The notes under the pieces were generated by a model that saw nothing but the letters and a program-made list of their open reading frames with translations, had not been told where the DNA came from and ran no database searches. The translations under genes were made by a program, and so were the position numbers. Positions 1-9,165 of a DNA stretch of 64,000 nucleotides are shown piece after piece; within the stretch, counting starts at the first letter, position 1, and each line of letters starts with the position of its first letter. Origin of the DNA: CAWFPR01 sp963817635. GTDB lineage: Bacteria > Acidobacteriota > Vicinamibacteria > Vicinamibacterales > 2-12-FULL-66-21. The DNA is taken from the NCBI GenBank assembly GCA_963817635.1, contig CAWFPR010000015.1, positions 1-64,000 of the forward strand. The letters run 5' to 3'.

Positions 1-30
1 GCAGCCGTGCCGCCCCGCGCTTCGTCGCAG

Positions 31-273
31 TTACACGGCCGTTGGCGGCAGCGTGACGTAGCTGCCCCCGACGTAGCTGTAGATGCAGCGGCCGGAGTCG
101 ATGAGCTGCCGGATCGCCAGCTTGCAGGCGGCCTTGTCGCACGCCTCCGCACCGAACTTCTCCACCATGGCCTTGGTCAGGTCCATGGGCTTCAGGTTCT
201 TCTTGCCGTAACTCGCGGTCACCAGCGCCAACATCGCGTCGGCAACCTGATCGACCGTAGGCGCTGTGCTCAT
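31..273 (-). CDS. dsrD: DsrD, small winged-helix protein of dissimilatory sulfite reduction
   Basis: This 80-residue protein lies directly downstream of dsrB, the usual dsrA-dsrB-dsrD order. Its C-terminal half (AIRQLIDSGRCIYSYVGGSY) fits the recognition helix and wing of the DsrD winged-helix fold, and its length matches the family (about 78 residues). DsrD is known as an allosteric activator of DsrAB and is typical of organisms that run Dsr in the reductive direction. An ATG at 273 has a strong GGAGG five bases upstream. An alternative ATG at 288 overlaps the dsrB stop (TGATG) and would add five residues. Assignment rests on position plus weak sequence similarity. Confidence 0.75.
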   Translation of the reverse strand: MSTAPTVDQVADAMLALVTASYGKKNLKPMDLTKAMVEKFGAEACDKAACKLAIRQLIDSGRCIYSYVGGSYVTLPPTAV

Positions 274-287
274 GCTGCCCTCCGCCA

Positions 288-1364
288 TCACGACCTCGTC
301 TGGGCGGAGCGCTTGAAGGTCTCGCCCGCGTGGCTGAAGTCGTCGATGTGATACTTCGTGAACGGAATGCCGGTGAGGCGGAAGAAGCGCGGCCATCCGA
401 TTCGCTCAATCCACTCGCCCAGCCGCTCGTGCGTGCGCCCGTGCTCGGCGTACACGTTGACGATGTTCGTCACGGCGTCCACGACCTCCGGCCACCGCGG
501 CGCGTTGTTCGGAAGGAACGGAATCGCCAGCTTCGAGAACATCGGCTCGTGGCGGGCGTTGGACACCTTGCCGCCGACCCAGATGGAGATCCCGTCGGTC
601 GTCGGGCTGTTGATCTTCATGGCGGGACAGACGGTGTAGCAGTTGCCGCAATACATGCACTGCTCGTCCTCGACCGAGACCGACGCCTTGCCGTCAACCG
701 TCGCGGGACGGATCGCGCCCGTGGGGCACGACGAGACGAGCGTCGGCACCTCGCAGATGCGCGGCAGATCCGAATGATCGATGCGAGGCGGCCGCGTGTG
801 GACGCCGAGCACCGCGATGTCGGAGCAGTGCACCGCGCCGCACATGTTGAGGCAGCAGGCGAAGGCTACCCGCAGCTTCGCGGGCAGATCCATCGAGACG
901 AAACGCGGATAGAGCGCGTCCATCAGGGACTTGACGACGCCGGAGGCGTCGGAGGCCGCCGAGTGGCAGTGCACCCAGCCCTGCGTATGCACGATCGAGG
1001 AGATCGAATTGCCCGTGCCGCCGACGGGGTAGCCGAGCGCGGTCAGTTCCGCCTTCAGCGGCTGGACCTTCGCCTGGTCGACCAACAGGAACTCGACGTT
1101 GTTGCGGCTCGTGAACCGCAGGAAGCCGTCGCAGTACTTGTCGGCCAGGTCGGCGAACAGGCGCAGCGTCTGGATGCTGAGCAGCCGCGGCGTCGCGGCG
1201 CGCACGGTGTAGAGGCGATCGCCCGTCTCGCCGACGTGCACCATCACGCCAGGCTCGGGGATCTCGTGATATTTCCACTTCCCGTAGTTCGCCTTGACGA
1301 TCGGCGGGAGAAAGTTCTCGTAGTGGGGCGGCCCGATGTCGGTCTTTCTTTCTGCGAGTGCCAT
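288..1364 (-). CDS. dsrB: Dissimilatory sulfite reductase beta subunit
   Basis: Beta subunit of the cytoplasmic siroheme sulfite reductase that makes the DsrC-bound trisulfide from sulfite. At 358 residues it is full length. The N-terminus reads IGPPHYENFLPPIVKANYG, and the siroheme/[4Fe-4S] region contains FACCLNMCGAVHCSD. The inserted ferredoxin domain near residues 215-255 has CPTGAI and CMYCGNCYTVCPAMKINSP. The ATG has GGAGGA just upstream. It lies 20 bases after dsrA and overlaps the dsrD start region, so dsrABD are one transcript. No damage is visible. Confidence 0.97.
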   Translation of the reverse strand: MALAERKTDIGPPHYENFLPPIVKANYGKWKYHEIPEPGVMVHVGETGDRLYTVRAATPRLLSIQTLRLFADLADKYCDGFLRFTSRNNVEFLLVDQAKVQPLKAELTALGYPVGGTGNSISSIVHTQGWVHCHSAASDASGVVKSLMDALYPRFVSMDLPAKLRVAFACCLNMCGAVHCSDIAVLGVHTRPPRIDHSDLPRICEVPTLVSSCPTGAIRPATVDGKASVSVEDEQCMYCGNCYTVCPAMKINSPTTDGISIWVGGKVSNARHEPMFSKLAIPFLPNNAPRWPEVVDAVTNIVNVYAEHGRTHERLGEWIERIGWPRFFRLTGIPFTKYHIDDFSHAGETFKRSAQTRS

Positions 1365-1384
1365 GCAGTCCTCCAGGGTCCCCG

Positions 1385-2578
1385 CTACGCGGAGGTGCCC
1401 GCGACGATCTCGTCGTCGAAGAAAATGTACGGGTTCGAGCGCGGATGCGCGATCATTTCGGGGATCGGCTCCAGGCCGATCTGCTCCAGGAACGTGCCGA
1501 GTCCGACGCGCTGGATGAACTCACCCACACGCTCCCGGTTCTTCCCGTGTTCGCCCCAGAAGTCCCAGATGGCCTGAACCAGTTCGTGCAGGTCTTCGTA
1601 CGGCGGCTTCATCTCGATGAACGGCACGAGCATCGAGCTCAGGAGCGCCCCGCCCACGATCGGCGCCTTGGCGCCGATGAGAATCGAGGCGCCACGCTCG
1701 AGGCCGGGTCTGAGGGCCTTCGGCATCACGTTGATGCAGTGCATGCACTTCAGGCACTCGCGGTTGTCGATCTTCAGGTTCTCGCCGTTCCACGAGATGG
1801 CGTCGGCGGGACACATCGCGACGACTTCCTTCTCGATGTCGGTGCCCCTGGCCGCGCACGCGCGCACCTGGTCCTGGTCGATCCGGATGTCGTCCTTCCA
1901 GGTCCCGATGATCGACATGTCCGAACGGGCGATCGACGCGACACAGTCGTTCGGGCAGCCGGCGAACTTCAGCTTGAACTTGTACGGGAACGGCGGACGG
2001 TGCATTTCGTCCTGGTACTTCTGCGTCACGTCGGTGCACGCGTTCAGCGTGTCGTAGTTGGCCCACTCGCAGCGCGCCGGACCGACGCAGCAGCTCGGCG
2101 TCCGCATGTCGGATCCGGAGCCGCCGAGGTCCCAGCCATTCGCGGTGAGCTCTGCGAACACCGGCTCGATCTCGGAGGTCTTGCCGCCGAGGAAGATCAC
2201 GTCACCGGTCGATCCGTGCATGTTCGTCAGACCGGACCCGTGACGATCCCAGATGTCGCACAGCGTCCGCAGGGCTTCCGAGGTGTAGAACCAGGCCGCC
2301 GGCTGGTTGACCCGGAAGGTATGGAACTCGGCGACCTCGGGGAATTCCTCCGGGAGATCCGAGTAGCGGCCGATGACGCCGCCGCCATACCCCATGACCC
2401 CGACCAGCCCGCCGTGCTTCCAGTGGCCCACGCGTTCTTCATATGAACGCTCCAGGACGCCGAGCAGATCGTTGACCATCGGGCGCGAGGCTTCCTTCTT
2501 GATCTCGCGCACGAAACTCGGCCAGGGACCCTGCTCGAGCTCGTCGAGGAGCGGCGTCTTTCTCTTGTTCTCGCTCAC
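1385..2578 (-). CDS. dsrA: Dissimilatory sulfite reductase alpha subunit
   Basis: Catalytic alpha subunit of DsrAB, about 397 residues, full length. Siroheme-[4Fe-4S] ligands are seen in CCVGPARCEWANY and in KFAGCPNDCVASIARSD. The ferredoxin insert carries CPADAISWNG and ECLKCMHCINVMPKAL, the hallmark DsrA signature. The start is chosen as GTG at 2578 because AAGGAG sits six bases upstream; a GTG at 2584 would overlap that ribosome binding site. It follows the YeiH-type permease by 16 bases. The reductive direction is suggested by dsrD next door, but the sequence alone cannot prove direction. Confidence 0.97.
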   Translation of the reverse strand: MSENKRKTPLLDELEQGPWPSFVREIKKEASRPMVNDLLGVLERSYEERVGHWKHGGLVGVMGYGGGVIGRYSDLPEEFPEVAEFHTFRVNQPAAWFYTSEALRTLCDIWDRHGSGLTNMHGSTGDVIFLGGKTSEIEPVFAELTANGWDLGGSGSDMRTPSCCVGPARCEWANYDTLNACTDVTQKYQDEMHRPPFPYKFKLKFAGCPNDCVASIARSDMSIIGTWKDDIRIDQDQVRACAARGTDIEKEVVAMCPADAISWNGENLKIDNRECLKCMHCINVMPKALRPGLERGASILIGAKAPIVGGALLSSMLVPFIEMKPPYEDLHELVQAIWDFWGEHGKNRERVGEFIQRVGLGTFLEQIGLEPIPEMIAHPRSNPYIFFDDEIVAGTSA

Positions 2579-2594
2579 ATGCACTCCTTTGCGG

Positions 2595-4241
2595 CTACAG
2601 CCGCGACCAGAAATCGCCGAACACGACGGTGGAGAGGAAGTAGCCCAGCGGGACGTTGACCATCACGCCGATCGTGAAGGCCCAGAACGGCCGCAGCCCG
2701 AACGTGGCGAGCTCTCCAAACCGCGTCGAGAGACCGATGCCGAGGAAGCAGATGACGAATGCCCACTCGCGCAGCTTCTTGATCGGCGAAATCAGATCGG
2801 GCGTCAGCTTGGCGTCGAACCAGCTCGACTTCACGCGCAGTTGCTTGAGCGCGCCGATCTTGTCCGCGCGTCCCGGATCGTCAGCCGGGATCGCCGCGCG
2901 CAGCGCCTCGTAGTCGGCTGCGCTCATCTCTCCCTGGAAGGTGAGCGTCCCGGCGGACTGGTGGATCGCGAACCGGCCGGCGACTGCCGCGGGCGCCTGG
3001 AACCCGGTGAAATCGGCGTTGTACTTGATGGTCTCGGCCGAGTTCTTGTACGTGTCGGCGAGTTTGGCCGTGCCGACGTAGCTGGCCGGCGGCCGCGCGG
3101 CGATGAAGCTCATGATCGCCGATGCCGCGAAGAACCCGATTACGAATTTCGGGAAACGCTGCCAGATCACGCTGGAACCGACGCGGCTCGTGGAGCCGGC
3201 CTTGCGCTCCCACATCGTGATGGAGACGACCGAGAGGACCAGGCACCAGATGCCGATCCAGATGTCGCGGCCGATCACCTTCATGAGGGTGAACGCGTTG
3301 ATGGCGGCGTCGCCGTGCCGGTTGGCGATCTCGGCCACGACCGCGAAGCCCGCCGCGTCGGCGAACTCGGAGGTGCCGACCCACGCGCCCGCCTGGCCGG
3401 GCGACAGCGACGCGGGAATCATCGCCTTCGTGATGAACGTCAGCGCGAAGATCATGACGATCGCCCAGATCGACACGACCGCGATCCCGACGGCGATGTG
3501 GTCCTTCTTCGCCTTCACCGCGCCGCCGACCGCGATCGACGCCGAGACGCCGCACACCGCGCCGCCGGCACCGAGCACCGCCGCGAACTGCGGTTCGAGC
3601 TTGAAGAGGCGCGTCGCGGCCAGGTAGATCGTGAGCCACGTGGTGACCGACACGATGGTCGCCTGCAGGAACGCCACCGGTCCGGCGCTGAAGATAATCG
3701 TCATCGGCAGCGTTGCGCCGAGCAGCACGATGCCGGTCTTGATGTAGTACTCCGTCCGGAGCGAGGTCTTGAACCACTCGGGCATCCGCACGAGGTTCCC
3801 GAGCCCGAGCCCCACGATCAGCGCGAGCAGCGGCGCGCCCAGGTCGTAGTTCTTCATGACCTGCCAGCCGGCCAGGTACAGCATCGCGGTCGCCCCGAGG
3901 AACAGCAGGATGAAGCCGGGCACGAATTCGGTGACCTTGCGGCCCATGATGGCCATCGACAGGGTGAAGACCACGCCGAACAGGAGGAACACGTTGAGGT
4001 AGCCGCCGAAGTTCGCTCCGAAGTCCTTCGAAAGCCCCGCGGCGTTCGTCCAGGAACCGGGGACCACTGCCCACGTCTTGATCGTGGAGCCGCCAGCGAA
4101 CGCGAAGTACGCCACGACGACCACGAACAGTCCGAGCCAGACCGCCCACCAGTCCTCGGTCTTCCACAGTTTTTGCAGTTCGGAACCCGTCGCCGGGGGA
4201 GGCGGGCTCGTCGCGGGCGTCTTTTCCAAGACCGTCGTCAT
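2595..4241 (-). CDS. YeiH/UPF0324-family permease with an internal insert
   Basis: Integral membrane protein of 548 residues from the conserved hypothetical 698 (YeiH) family, annotated elsewhere as putative sulfate exporters. About ten hydrophobic segments run from residue 30 to 370, with two more at the C-terminus. Typical members have about 340 residues; this one has a mostly soluble segment at roughly residues 375-490 before the last helices. It opens the dsrABD transcript (16-base gap to dsrA), so a role in moving sulfite, sulfate or another sulfur anion is plausible but unproven. The ATG is preceded by AGGAGGG. Confidence 0.8.
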   Translation of the reverse strand: MTTVLEKTPATSPPPPATGSELQKLWKTEDWWAVWLGLFVVVVAYFAFAGGSTIKTWAVVPGSWTNAAGLSKDFGANFGGYLNVFLLFGVVFTLSMAIMGRKVTEFVPGFILLFLGATAMLYLAGWQVMKNYDLGAPLLALIVGLGLGNLVRMPEWFKTSLRTEYYIKTGIVLLGATLPMTIIFSAGPVAFLQATIVSVTTWLTIYLAATRLFKLEPQFAAVLGAGGAVCGVSASIAVGGAVKAKKDHIAVGIAVVSIWAIVMIFALTFITKAMIPASLSPGQAGAWVGTSEFADAAGFAVVAEIANRHGDAAINAFTLMKVIGRDIWIGIWCLVLSVVSITMWERKAGSTSRVGSSVIWQRFPKFVIGFFAASAIMSFIAARPPASYVGTAKLADTYKNSAETIKYNADFTGFQAPAAVAGRFAIHQSAGTLTFQGEMSAADYEALRAAIPADDPGRADKIGALKQLRVKSSWFDAKLTPDLISPIKKLREWAFVICFLGIGLSTRFGELATFGLRPFWAFTIGVMVNVPLGYFLSTVVFGDFWSRL

Positions 4242-4323
4242 GTTGAAAACCCTCCTGACGGAAACTCGGAGGCCTCTGAGTTCCCGATATCGTCTGCACC
4301 TATAGCAACGCGTGCGCCACTCG

Positions 4324-4340
4324 CGCCGCTTGAAGCGGCG
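4324..4340. promoter_or_regulatory. Perfect palindrome upstream of the yeiH-dsrABD transcript
   Basis: CGCCGCTT-G-AAGCGGCG has eight-base arms around one central base. It sits in the 173-base gap between the DsrP-cytochrome stop and the permease start, about 83 bases upstream of that ATG. It could be a regulator-binding site or a short terminator stem for the upstream operon; there is no T-run after it on the minus strand. The rest of the gap (4242-4414) holds an AT-richer stretch (TATAGG on the minus strand near 4300) that may be a -10 element, and no gene. Confidence 0.35.
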
Positions 4341-4414
4341 TTCGGTAACCGATTGAAAGAACGGGTTTTGTCGGGATCACTCCGCGGACACCCGCGGACG
4401 TTACAGCGCCGACG

Positions 4415-6238
4415 TCACCGTGGCGTAACGCCGCCCGAAACAGCCGCGGGAGGACGGACCGCCCGTTCGTGCGGTACGGGCGTGCGGTGGCAGGTGGCGC
4501 ACCGCGGGAGATCGGGACGTGGGGGAGAAAGACGCGCGGCCTCGCGCGCGTGGCACCCGATGCATAGGCGATGCGCAGCGACGCGCAGGCCCGGCGCCTC
4601 CGGCGACGCGTATCGCGTCAGCGCCGCGGATGCCGGCGCAGGCGTGCGGTGACACTCCGAACAGGGACGCTCGACCTTTGCCGTCATCGGCCGGTCCGCC
4701 GGGTGACAGTTCACACAGGCACGGTTGCCGCCGAGCGCCGTCACGTGCGGCGCGTGCTCGAAGACGGTCGTCGGCAGATACAGGTCGCGATGGCACTCGC
4801 TGCAGGGCGTCCCGGTGTCCCCCGGCTTGTTCGCATGATGGCAGACACCGCACTCGGTCTTCCCGAGCCGCTCGACATGGGCGGCGTGCGGGAAGCGCAC
4901 CGTTCCGGTCGGGTAGCCGACGCGCAGCAGATCGCCTCCCCGCGCGCGCGTCACGGGCGACGCCTGGAGCCGGGGCTGCCACGGCGTGAACGCCAGCGCC
5001 ACGGCGAGCGCCAGCGTGAAGGCCACCGAATACGCACGGCGCGTGCCGAGCCCTTCCCCGCCCGCCCAGACCCGCAGCCCGCCAAGCCGCGGCAACTCGA
5101 ACAGCTGGAGTCCGCGCAGCGAACGCGCGCCGTCGAACGCACCCGGATCGACCGGGAACCGCTCCTCGATGGCGAGGAACACCAGACCGGCACCAGCCAC
5201 GATGCCAAGGCTCACGACGAACTCGGTCCACGACGGAAAATACGAGCTGCCGGTGAACGCCACGTGCGCCAGCCCGGACGCGTCGATGCGGTACAAGAGG
5301 AATCCGGCTACCGACGCGCTCGCGGCAACGAACATCGCGCCAGGGCGCGCGCGCATCCGGCGCGACGAGAACAGCGCCAGCGGCAGCAGCGACGAGAGCA
5401 GCAGCTCGATCTGGAACAGCCGGGCCTCGCGGCCGACGCTCCAGGCGCGCGCCAGCACGCCGCGCGCGGCCAGATCGCCCAGGCGGAACACCAGTTGCAG
5501 CGCGAGCGCAACGGCCGCGATCCGCGCGAACCCCGCCACCATGTCCTGCTCGGGCTCACGCTTGTAGAGCCACGAGGTGACCAGCGATTCGCAGATCGCC
5601 ATCGACAGGCCCAGGCAGATCGCCGTCACGAAGAACAGTTCCGGCAGCCACGCCGTGTACCAGAGCTCGGGCACGCGGAACGGCATGATGAGGATCAGCG
5701 TGCCGAGTGACGACTGGTGCAGTGTCGACAGAGCGATGCCGATCACGATCAGGGGCAGCTGCAGCCGCAGGAGGGTCCGGTACAGGTGCTGGAACGGCGT
5801 CCGTTCGAGCAGCACCGGGGCGAACTCCAGGACCAGGACCGTCAGGTAGAGCATGACGCACCAGCCGACTTCGAACAGCGGCGAGTGCGGGTTCCAGAAG
5901 ATCGTCAGGTGCCAGATGTTCCACGGCAGGCCCAGATCGTAGAGCAGGCCGACGACGACGGCGCCGTATCCGAGCAGCGCCGTCAGGACCGCCGGACGCA
6001 CGGCGTGGTGGTACCGCTCGCGATGGAAGATGTGCGCGAGGGCCGCGACGACGAAGCCGCCAGCCGCAAGGGCCACGCCGCCCATCACATCGAACCCGAC
6101 CCAGAGTCCCCACGGGGTCGCATCCGAGAGCGCAGTGGTGGCGCCGAGCCCGCGCGTGAACCGAACGACCGTGACGCCCGCTGCGAGGCCCGCCAGCATC
6201 CAGAGCGTCGTCTTCACCACCCGCAGTCGAGCGTTCAT
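4415..6238 (-). CDS. DsrP/NrfD-type quinone-interacting membrane subunit fused to a hexaheme cytochrome c
   Basis: A 607-residue fusion. Residues 1 to about 395 are an NrfD/HybB-like bundle of roughly ten hydrophobic helices, with the family feel of DsrP (for example LPWNIWHLTIFWNPHSPLFEVGW). A further helix near 410-430 leads to a C-terminal domain with six CXXCH motifs (CGVCHH, CSECH, CVNCH, CSECH, CIGCH, CATCH) and HAAH/HAPH pairs typical of class III multiheme cytochromes. The known role of DsrP is menaquinol oxidation or reduction; DsrJ is normally a separate triheme cytochrome, absent here, so the fused domain may replace it. The start ATG overlaps the DsrO stop (ATGA). Confidence 0.88.
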   Translation of the reverse strand: MNARLRVVKTTLWMLAGLAAGVTVVRFTRGLGATTALSDATPWGLWVGFDVMGGVALAAGGFVVAALAHIFHRERYHHAVRPAVLTALLGYGAVVVGLLYDLGLPWNIWHLTIFWNPHSPLFEVGWCVMLYLTVLVLEFAPVLLERTPFQHLYRTLLRLQLPLIVIGIALSTLHQSSLGTLILIMPFRVPELWYTAWLPELFFVTAICLGLSMAICESLVTSWLYKREPEQDMVAGFARIAAVALALQLVFRLGDLAARGVLARAWSVGREARLFQIELLLSSLLPLALFSSRRMRARPGAMFVAASASVAGFLLYRIDASGLAHVAFTGSSYFPSWTEFVVSLGIVAGAGLVFLAIEERFPVDPGAFDGARSLRGLQLFELPRLGGLRVWAGGEGLGTRRAYSVAFTLALAVALAFTPWQPRLQASPVTRARGGDLLRVGYPTGTVRFPHAAHVERLGKTECGVCHHANKPGDTGTPCSECHRDLYLPTTVFEHAPHVTALGGNRACVNCHPADRPMTAKVERPCSECHRTPAPASAALTRYASPEAPGLRVAAHRLCIGCHAREAARLSPPRPDLPRCATCHRTPVPHERAVRPPAAVSGGVTPR

Positions 6239-7023
6239 GCTTCCGGCTCCGCGTGCTTCGCTTCAGCGGCGAGTCGCTGACGGCGTTCGATGATCCAGTA
6301 GAGCCCGGCCATCAGCCCCCCCATCCCGACGAACTCGAACGGAACCTTGCTGAGTGCCGCCCACGTGCGCTCCGGCAGCGGCTCGGTTCCGAGCGCGGCC
6401 GGATCGCGCCAGCCGAGGAACCCGAGATCCACGTGAGAGACATAGAGAACCCTTGTCCCGCCGACTTCGTGGAGACCCCAGATTTTCGGCTGGTAGATCG
6501 TCGGCTGGGCGCCGATGCGGCGGTTCGCCTCGGCGATGAGCTCGTCGCGGTCGCCGAACAGCGTGGCCTTCGAGGGACACGCGCTGACGCAGGCCGGCTG
6601 CTCGAGCTTCCCCGAGCGCATTTCCTCATAGCAGAACACGCACTTGCGAATCGACGGGTTCGCGCTCTCCCATTCGTAGCGCGGGATCCCGAACGGGCAC
6701 GCCATCATGCAATAGCGGCATCCCATGCAGATGGACTTGTCATAGACGACCGCCCCTTCCGGTGTCCGCTGGAGGGCGCCAACCGGGCACGCCGAGACGC
6801 ACGCCGGCTCGAGGCAGTGCCGGCACTGCTTGCGGACGTTCGCTCCCCCTTCGAGCCTGACCACGCTCGTCCACCGGTTCGCGCTCAGCCCGTCGGGAGA
6901 CTGACCGGCCCTCGGCGGCCGCTCGTCGCCAGACAGCCCGTGAGTGCGCTGGCACGCGTCGACGCACGCCTCGCAGCCGATGCAGCGCGTGACGTCGTTG
7001 AGAATCGCGGGATTCCGGATCAT
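6235..7023 (-). CDS. dsrO: DsrO/HybA-like ferredoxin subunit without a Tat signal
   Basis: A 262-residue iron-sulfur protein with four [4Fe-4S] motifs: CIGCEACVDAC, CRHCLEPACVSACPVG, CMGCRYCMMACPFG, and CVFC...CVSACPSKA. A single hydrophobic helix near residues 225-245 (FVGMGGLMAGLYWII) would anchor it, as in HybA/HmcB. It pairs with the NrfD-type subunit, which it overlaps by four bases. The protein begins MIRNPAILNDVTRCIGCEAC, with no twin-arginine leader, whereas DsrO is normally exported. Either the true start is missed or this subunit faces the cytoplasm. Its ATG overlaps the dsrM stop, so the pieces are translationally coupled. Confidence 0.85.
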   Translation of the reverse strand: MIRNPAILNDVTRCIGCEACVDACQRTHGLSGDERPPRAGQSPDGLSANRWTSVVRLEGGANVRKQCRHCLEPACVSACPVGALQRTPEGAVVYDKSICMGCRYCMMACPFGIPRYEWESANPSIRKCVFCYEEMRSGKLEQPACVSACPSKATLFGDRDELIAEANRRIGAQPTIYQPKIWGLHEVGGTRVLYVSHVDLGFLGWRDPAALGTEPLPERTWAALSKVPFEFVGMGGLMAGLYWIIERRQRLAAEAKHAEPEA

Positions 7024-7730
7024 ATGCCCTGCCCCTGCTTGCCCAGGCTGACGCGAACCCGTTCACCGGCGCCGGGCGTAAACCGCCATCCCAGTTCGGT
7101 GGACGCCTGCGTGGTCCAGAACAGGACGATGTGCTGCAGCTTCGAGAACGGAACGGCGAGCAGGAGCGCCTCGCCCGAGAGCATGTGCGTCAGGTACATG
7201 GCCCGCGCGCCGATCGGACTCCACGCCGGATGGGCCGCCGCGAACCCCTGAGGAACACGCCGCCGCAGAGGATCGGCAGGAGCCAGTCCTGCGCGCCGCT
7301 GAACGTCCGCATCGCCGGCATCACGGCCCGCCAGATCACCAGCCACCCGAGTGCAGCGACCGTGACCAGCGTCAGGGTATCGGCCAGCCTCGGCGGCAAC
7401 GCCGGAAGCGCGACTCCGAGCGCGCGCTGCCAGAGCGCGGTGTGTCCCCACAGAAACAGCGGGACGACGATGATGCCCGCGTGAAACAGGATGGACGCGA
7501 GGTTGTAGGCGACCCGATCCCGCCGCCGCAGTGCGCGTCCCAGCAGCGCCCACGCCAGCGTCCGCCGCGCGACCAGCCGCCAGGGGGCCGCCGGATCGCC
7601 TGCCCGGCCGCGCGCAATCCCCAGCTCGACGAGCTGGAGCACGAACACGCGTGCGAGGCCGAGTGCCATCACGAGCAGCGCCAGCCTCAGCAGCGGTCCC
7701 GACGCCCAGTCAATCCAGCCGATCCAGCAT
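7020..7730 (-). CDS. dsrM: DsrM/NarI-like cytochrome b membrane subunit (frameshifted)
   Basis: Heme-b membrane subunit that partners DsrK. Hydrophobic helices include LALLVMALGLARVFVLQL, the segment around FHAGIIVVPLFLWGH and a late one with MYLTHMLSGEALLLAVPF; the histidines in these are candidate heme ligands. The reading frame breaks near 7249 in a four-G run: one side ends GAQDWLLPILCGGVF, the other continues GFAAAHPAWSPIGARAMYL. One added G restores about 230 residues. The 5' end is unsure: an ATG at 7672 would cut the first helix, and the ATG at 7730 needs a second one-base correction near 7713. It follows dsrK closely. Confidence 0.72.
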
Positions 7731-7733
7731 GAT

Positions 7734-9153
7734 TCAACCCAAATCGATCGCGCGGTAAATCAGGTCGTGGAGGCCGACCACCTGCATCTCCAGCCCCTGG
7801 TCCTCGCACAGCTCGCGCAGCTGCTTCTTGCAGTTCGCGCACGGCGCCACGACGATGCTGGCGCCGGTCGCCTTCAACTGTTCCGCTTTCTTCACGCCGG
7901 CCACCGTCGTCCGGTAGGGGCGCAGCTCGTCGCACGAGACCGTGCCGCCGCCGCCGCCGCAGCACAGGTTGTCGCAGCCTCGCGGCGTCATCTCGACGAA
8001 GTCCGAGCAGACGGCGCGCAGGATCTCGCGCGGCTCGTCGATGATCCACTTCGAACGCGCGATGTTGCACGGATCGTGGTAGGTCACGCGGTCGGTGATG
8101 GCGCCCGGCTTGAGCCGCAGCCGGCCGTCCTTGAACGCCCGGTACGTGTACTCGAGAATGTGCACGACCGGCGGCGCGGTCGGCCCGCCGAACGTCCGGG
8201 CGAACGCCTTCGCCGAGCGGGACGCGTGGCCGCACTCGCCAATCAGGATCTTGCGCGCGCGCAGGCGCGACGCCTCGCCGAGTTCTTCCTTGAGCGTCCG
8301 CTCGAGGATCCAGTCGCTGTAGAACAGGCCGTAGTTGATGCCGTCGAGGTAGTGGCTGCCGATGGTCCAGTTGTCCTGGTCGCCACAGGCGTGCATCGTG
8401 ACCGCAATCCCCATGAGCGTCTCGGCTTCCATGAGGTAATCGCTCACCGCGGGAAAGAAGATGAACTCGCGGTCCTCCTGGTCGACGGGGAAGCTGACCT
8501 GGCAGCCCTTCTCGTCCTTGATTTCATCGGCCAGGAACTCGAGCGAATCGAGGATGGCCGGCAGCGGGATCGCCGACGTGTTCCGCGTCGCTCCTTCGAG
8601 CTGCTCGCGGACCGAAATGACGAGCGCGCGCGGCACCAGGCCGACCTCGGACAGCACGTACCGCGCGAGATGCGTGACGAGCCCGTGGTCCAGTCCGAGC
8701 GGACATTCGAGCGTGCACCGCCGGCACGCCGTGCAGTCGTAGTAGGACGAGGCCATCTCGAGGATGCGGTCGTTGTCCAGGGTACTCGCGCCCGAGGACG
8801 CGGGTCCGCAGGATGCCACCGGGGCTGAAATACCGGCGGTAGACCTCGAGCAGCAGGTTGGAGCGGTAGCAGGGCACGTCGCGCGGGCTTTCGGTCTGCT
8901 GGTAGATCTGGCAGGCCGTCGCGCAGTTGGTGCACCGCGCGGTGATCCGCGCGTAGTTGTCGATCGTCTGGCGGTAGTTCGTGTGCCGCAGGATCGCGGC
9001 GAAGGCCTCGAGGAACCGGCGCGGCAGGTCATCGAGCACCAGCCGGTCCTTTTCGACGATGTATCGCAGCCGCCGTTGCACCGCGTCAGCTGTGAGTGGA
9101 CCGCGGCTTCCGGCTTCGGACGGCGCGTTAACCCCGGTCACAGGTGTGTGCAC
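7734..9153 (-). CDS. dsrK: DsrK, HdrD-like iron-sulfur subunit (frameshifted)
   Basis: Cytoplasmic catalytic subunit of the DsrMK(J)OP complex, related to heterodisulfide reductase HdrD and thought to reduce the DsrC trisulfide. The N-terminal part has two cluster motifs, CTNCATACQIY...C and CTACRRCTLECPLG. The C-terminal CCG domain is complete: HDPCNIARSKW, CDNLCCGGGGG, and APCANCKKQL. The frame shifts near 8786 between RTRVLGRE and STLDNDRILEMAS. With a one-base correction the protein is about 472 residues. The GTG start has AAGGAG eight bases upstream. Close packing with dsrM supports one operon. Confidence 0.9.
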
Positions 9154-9165
9154 TCGGCGGGCTCC

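Noticed and set aside
2373..4652. Long plus-strand frame across dsrA and the permease, with similar ones at 18140-20407 and 22778-24889.
   Set aside because: Same GC-driven shadow pattern; products are Arg/Glu/Asp-rich without recognisable folds, and genuine conserved genes lie opposite.
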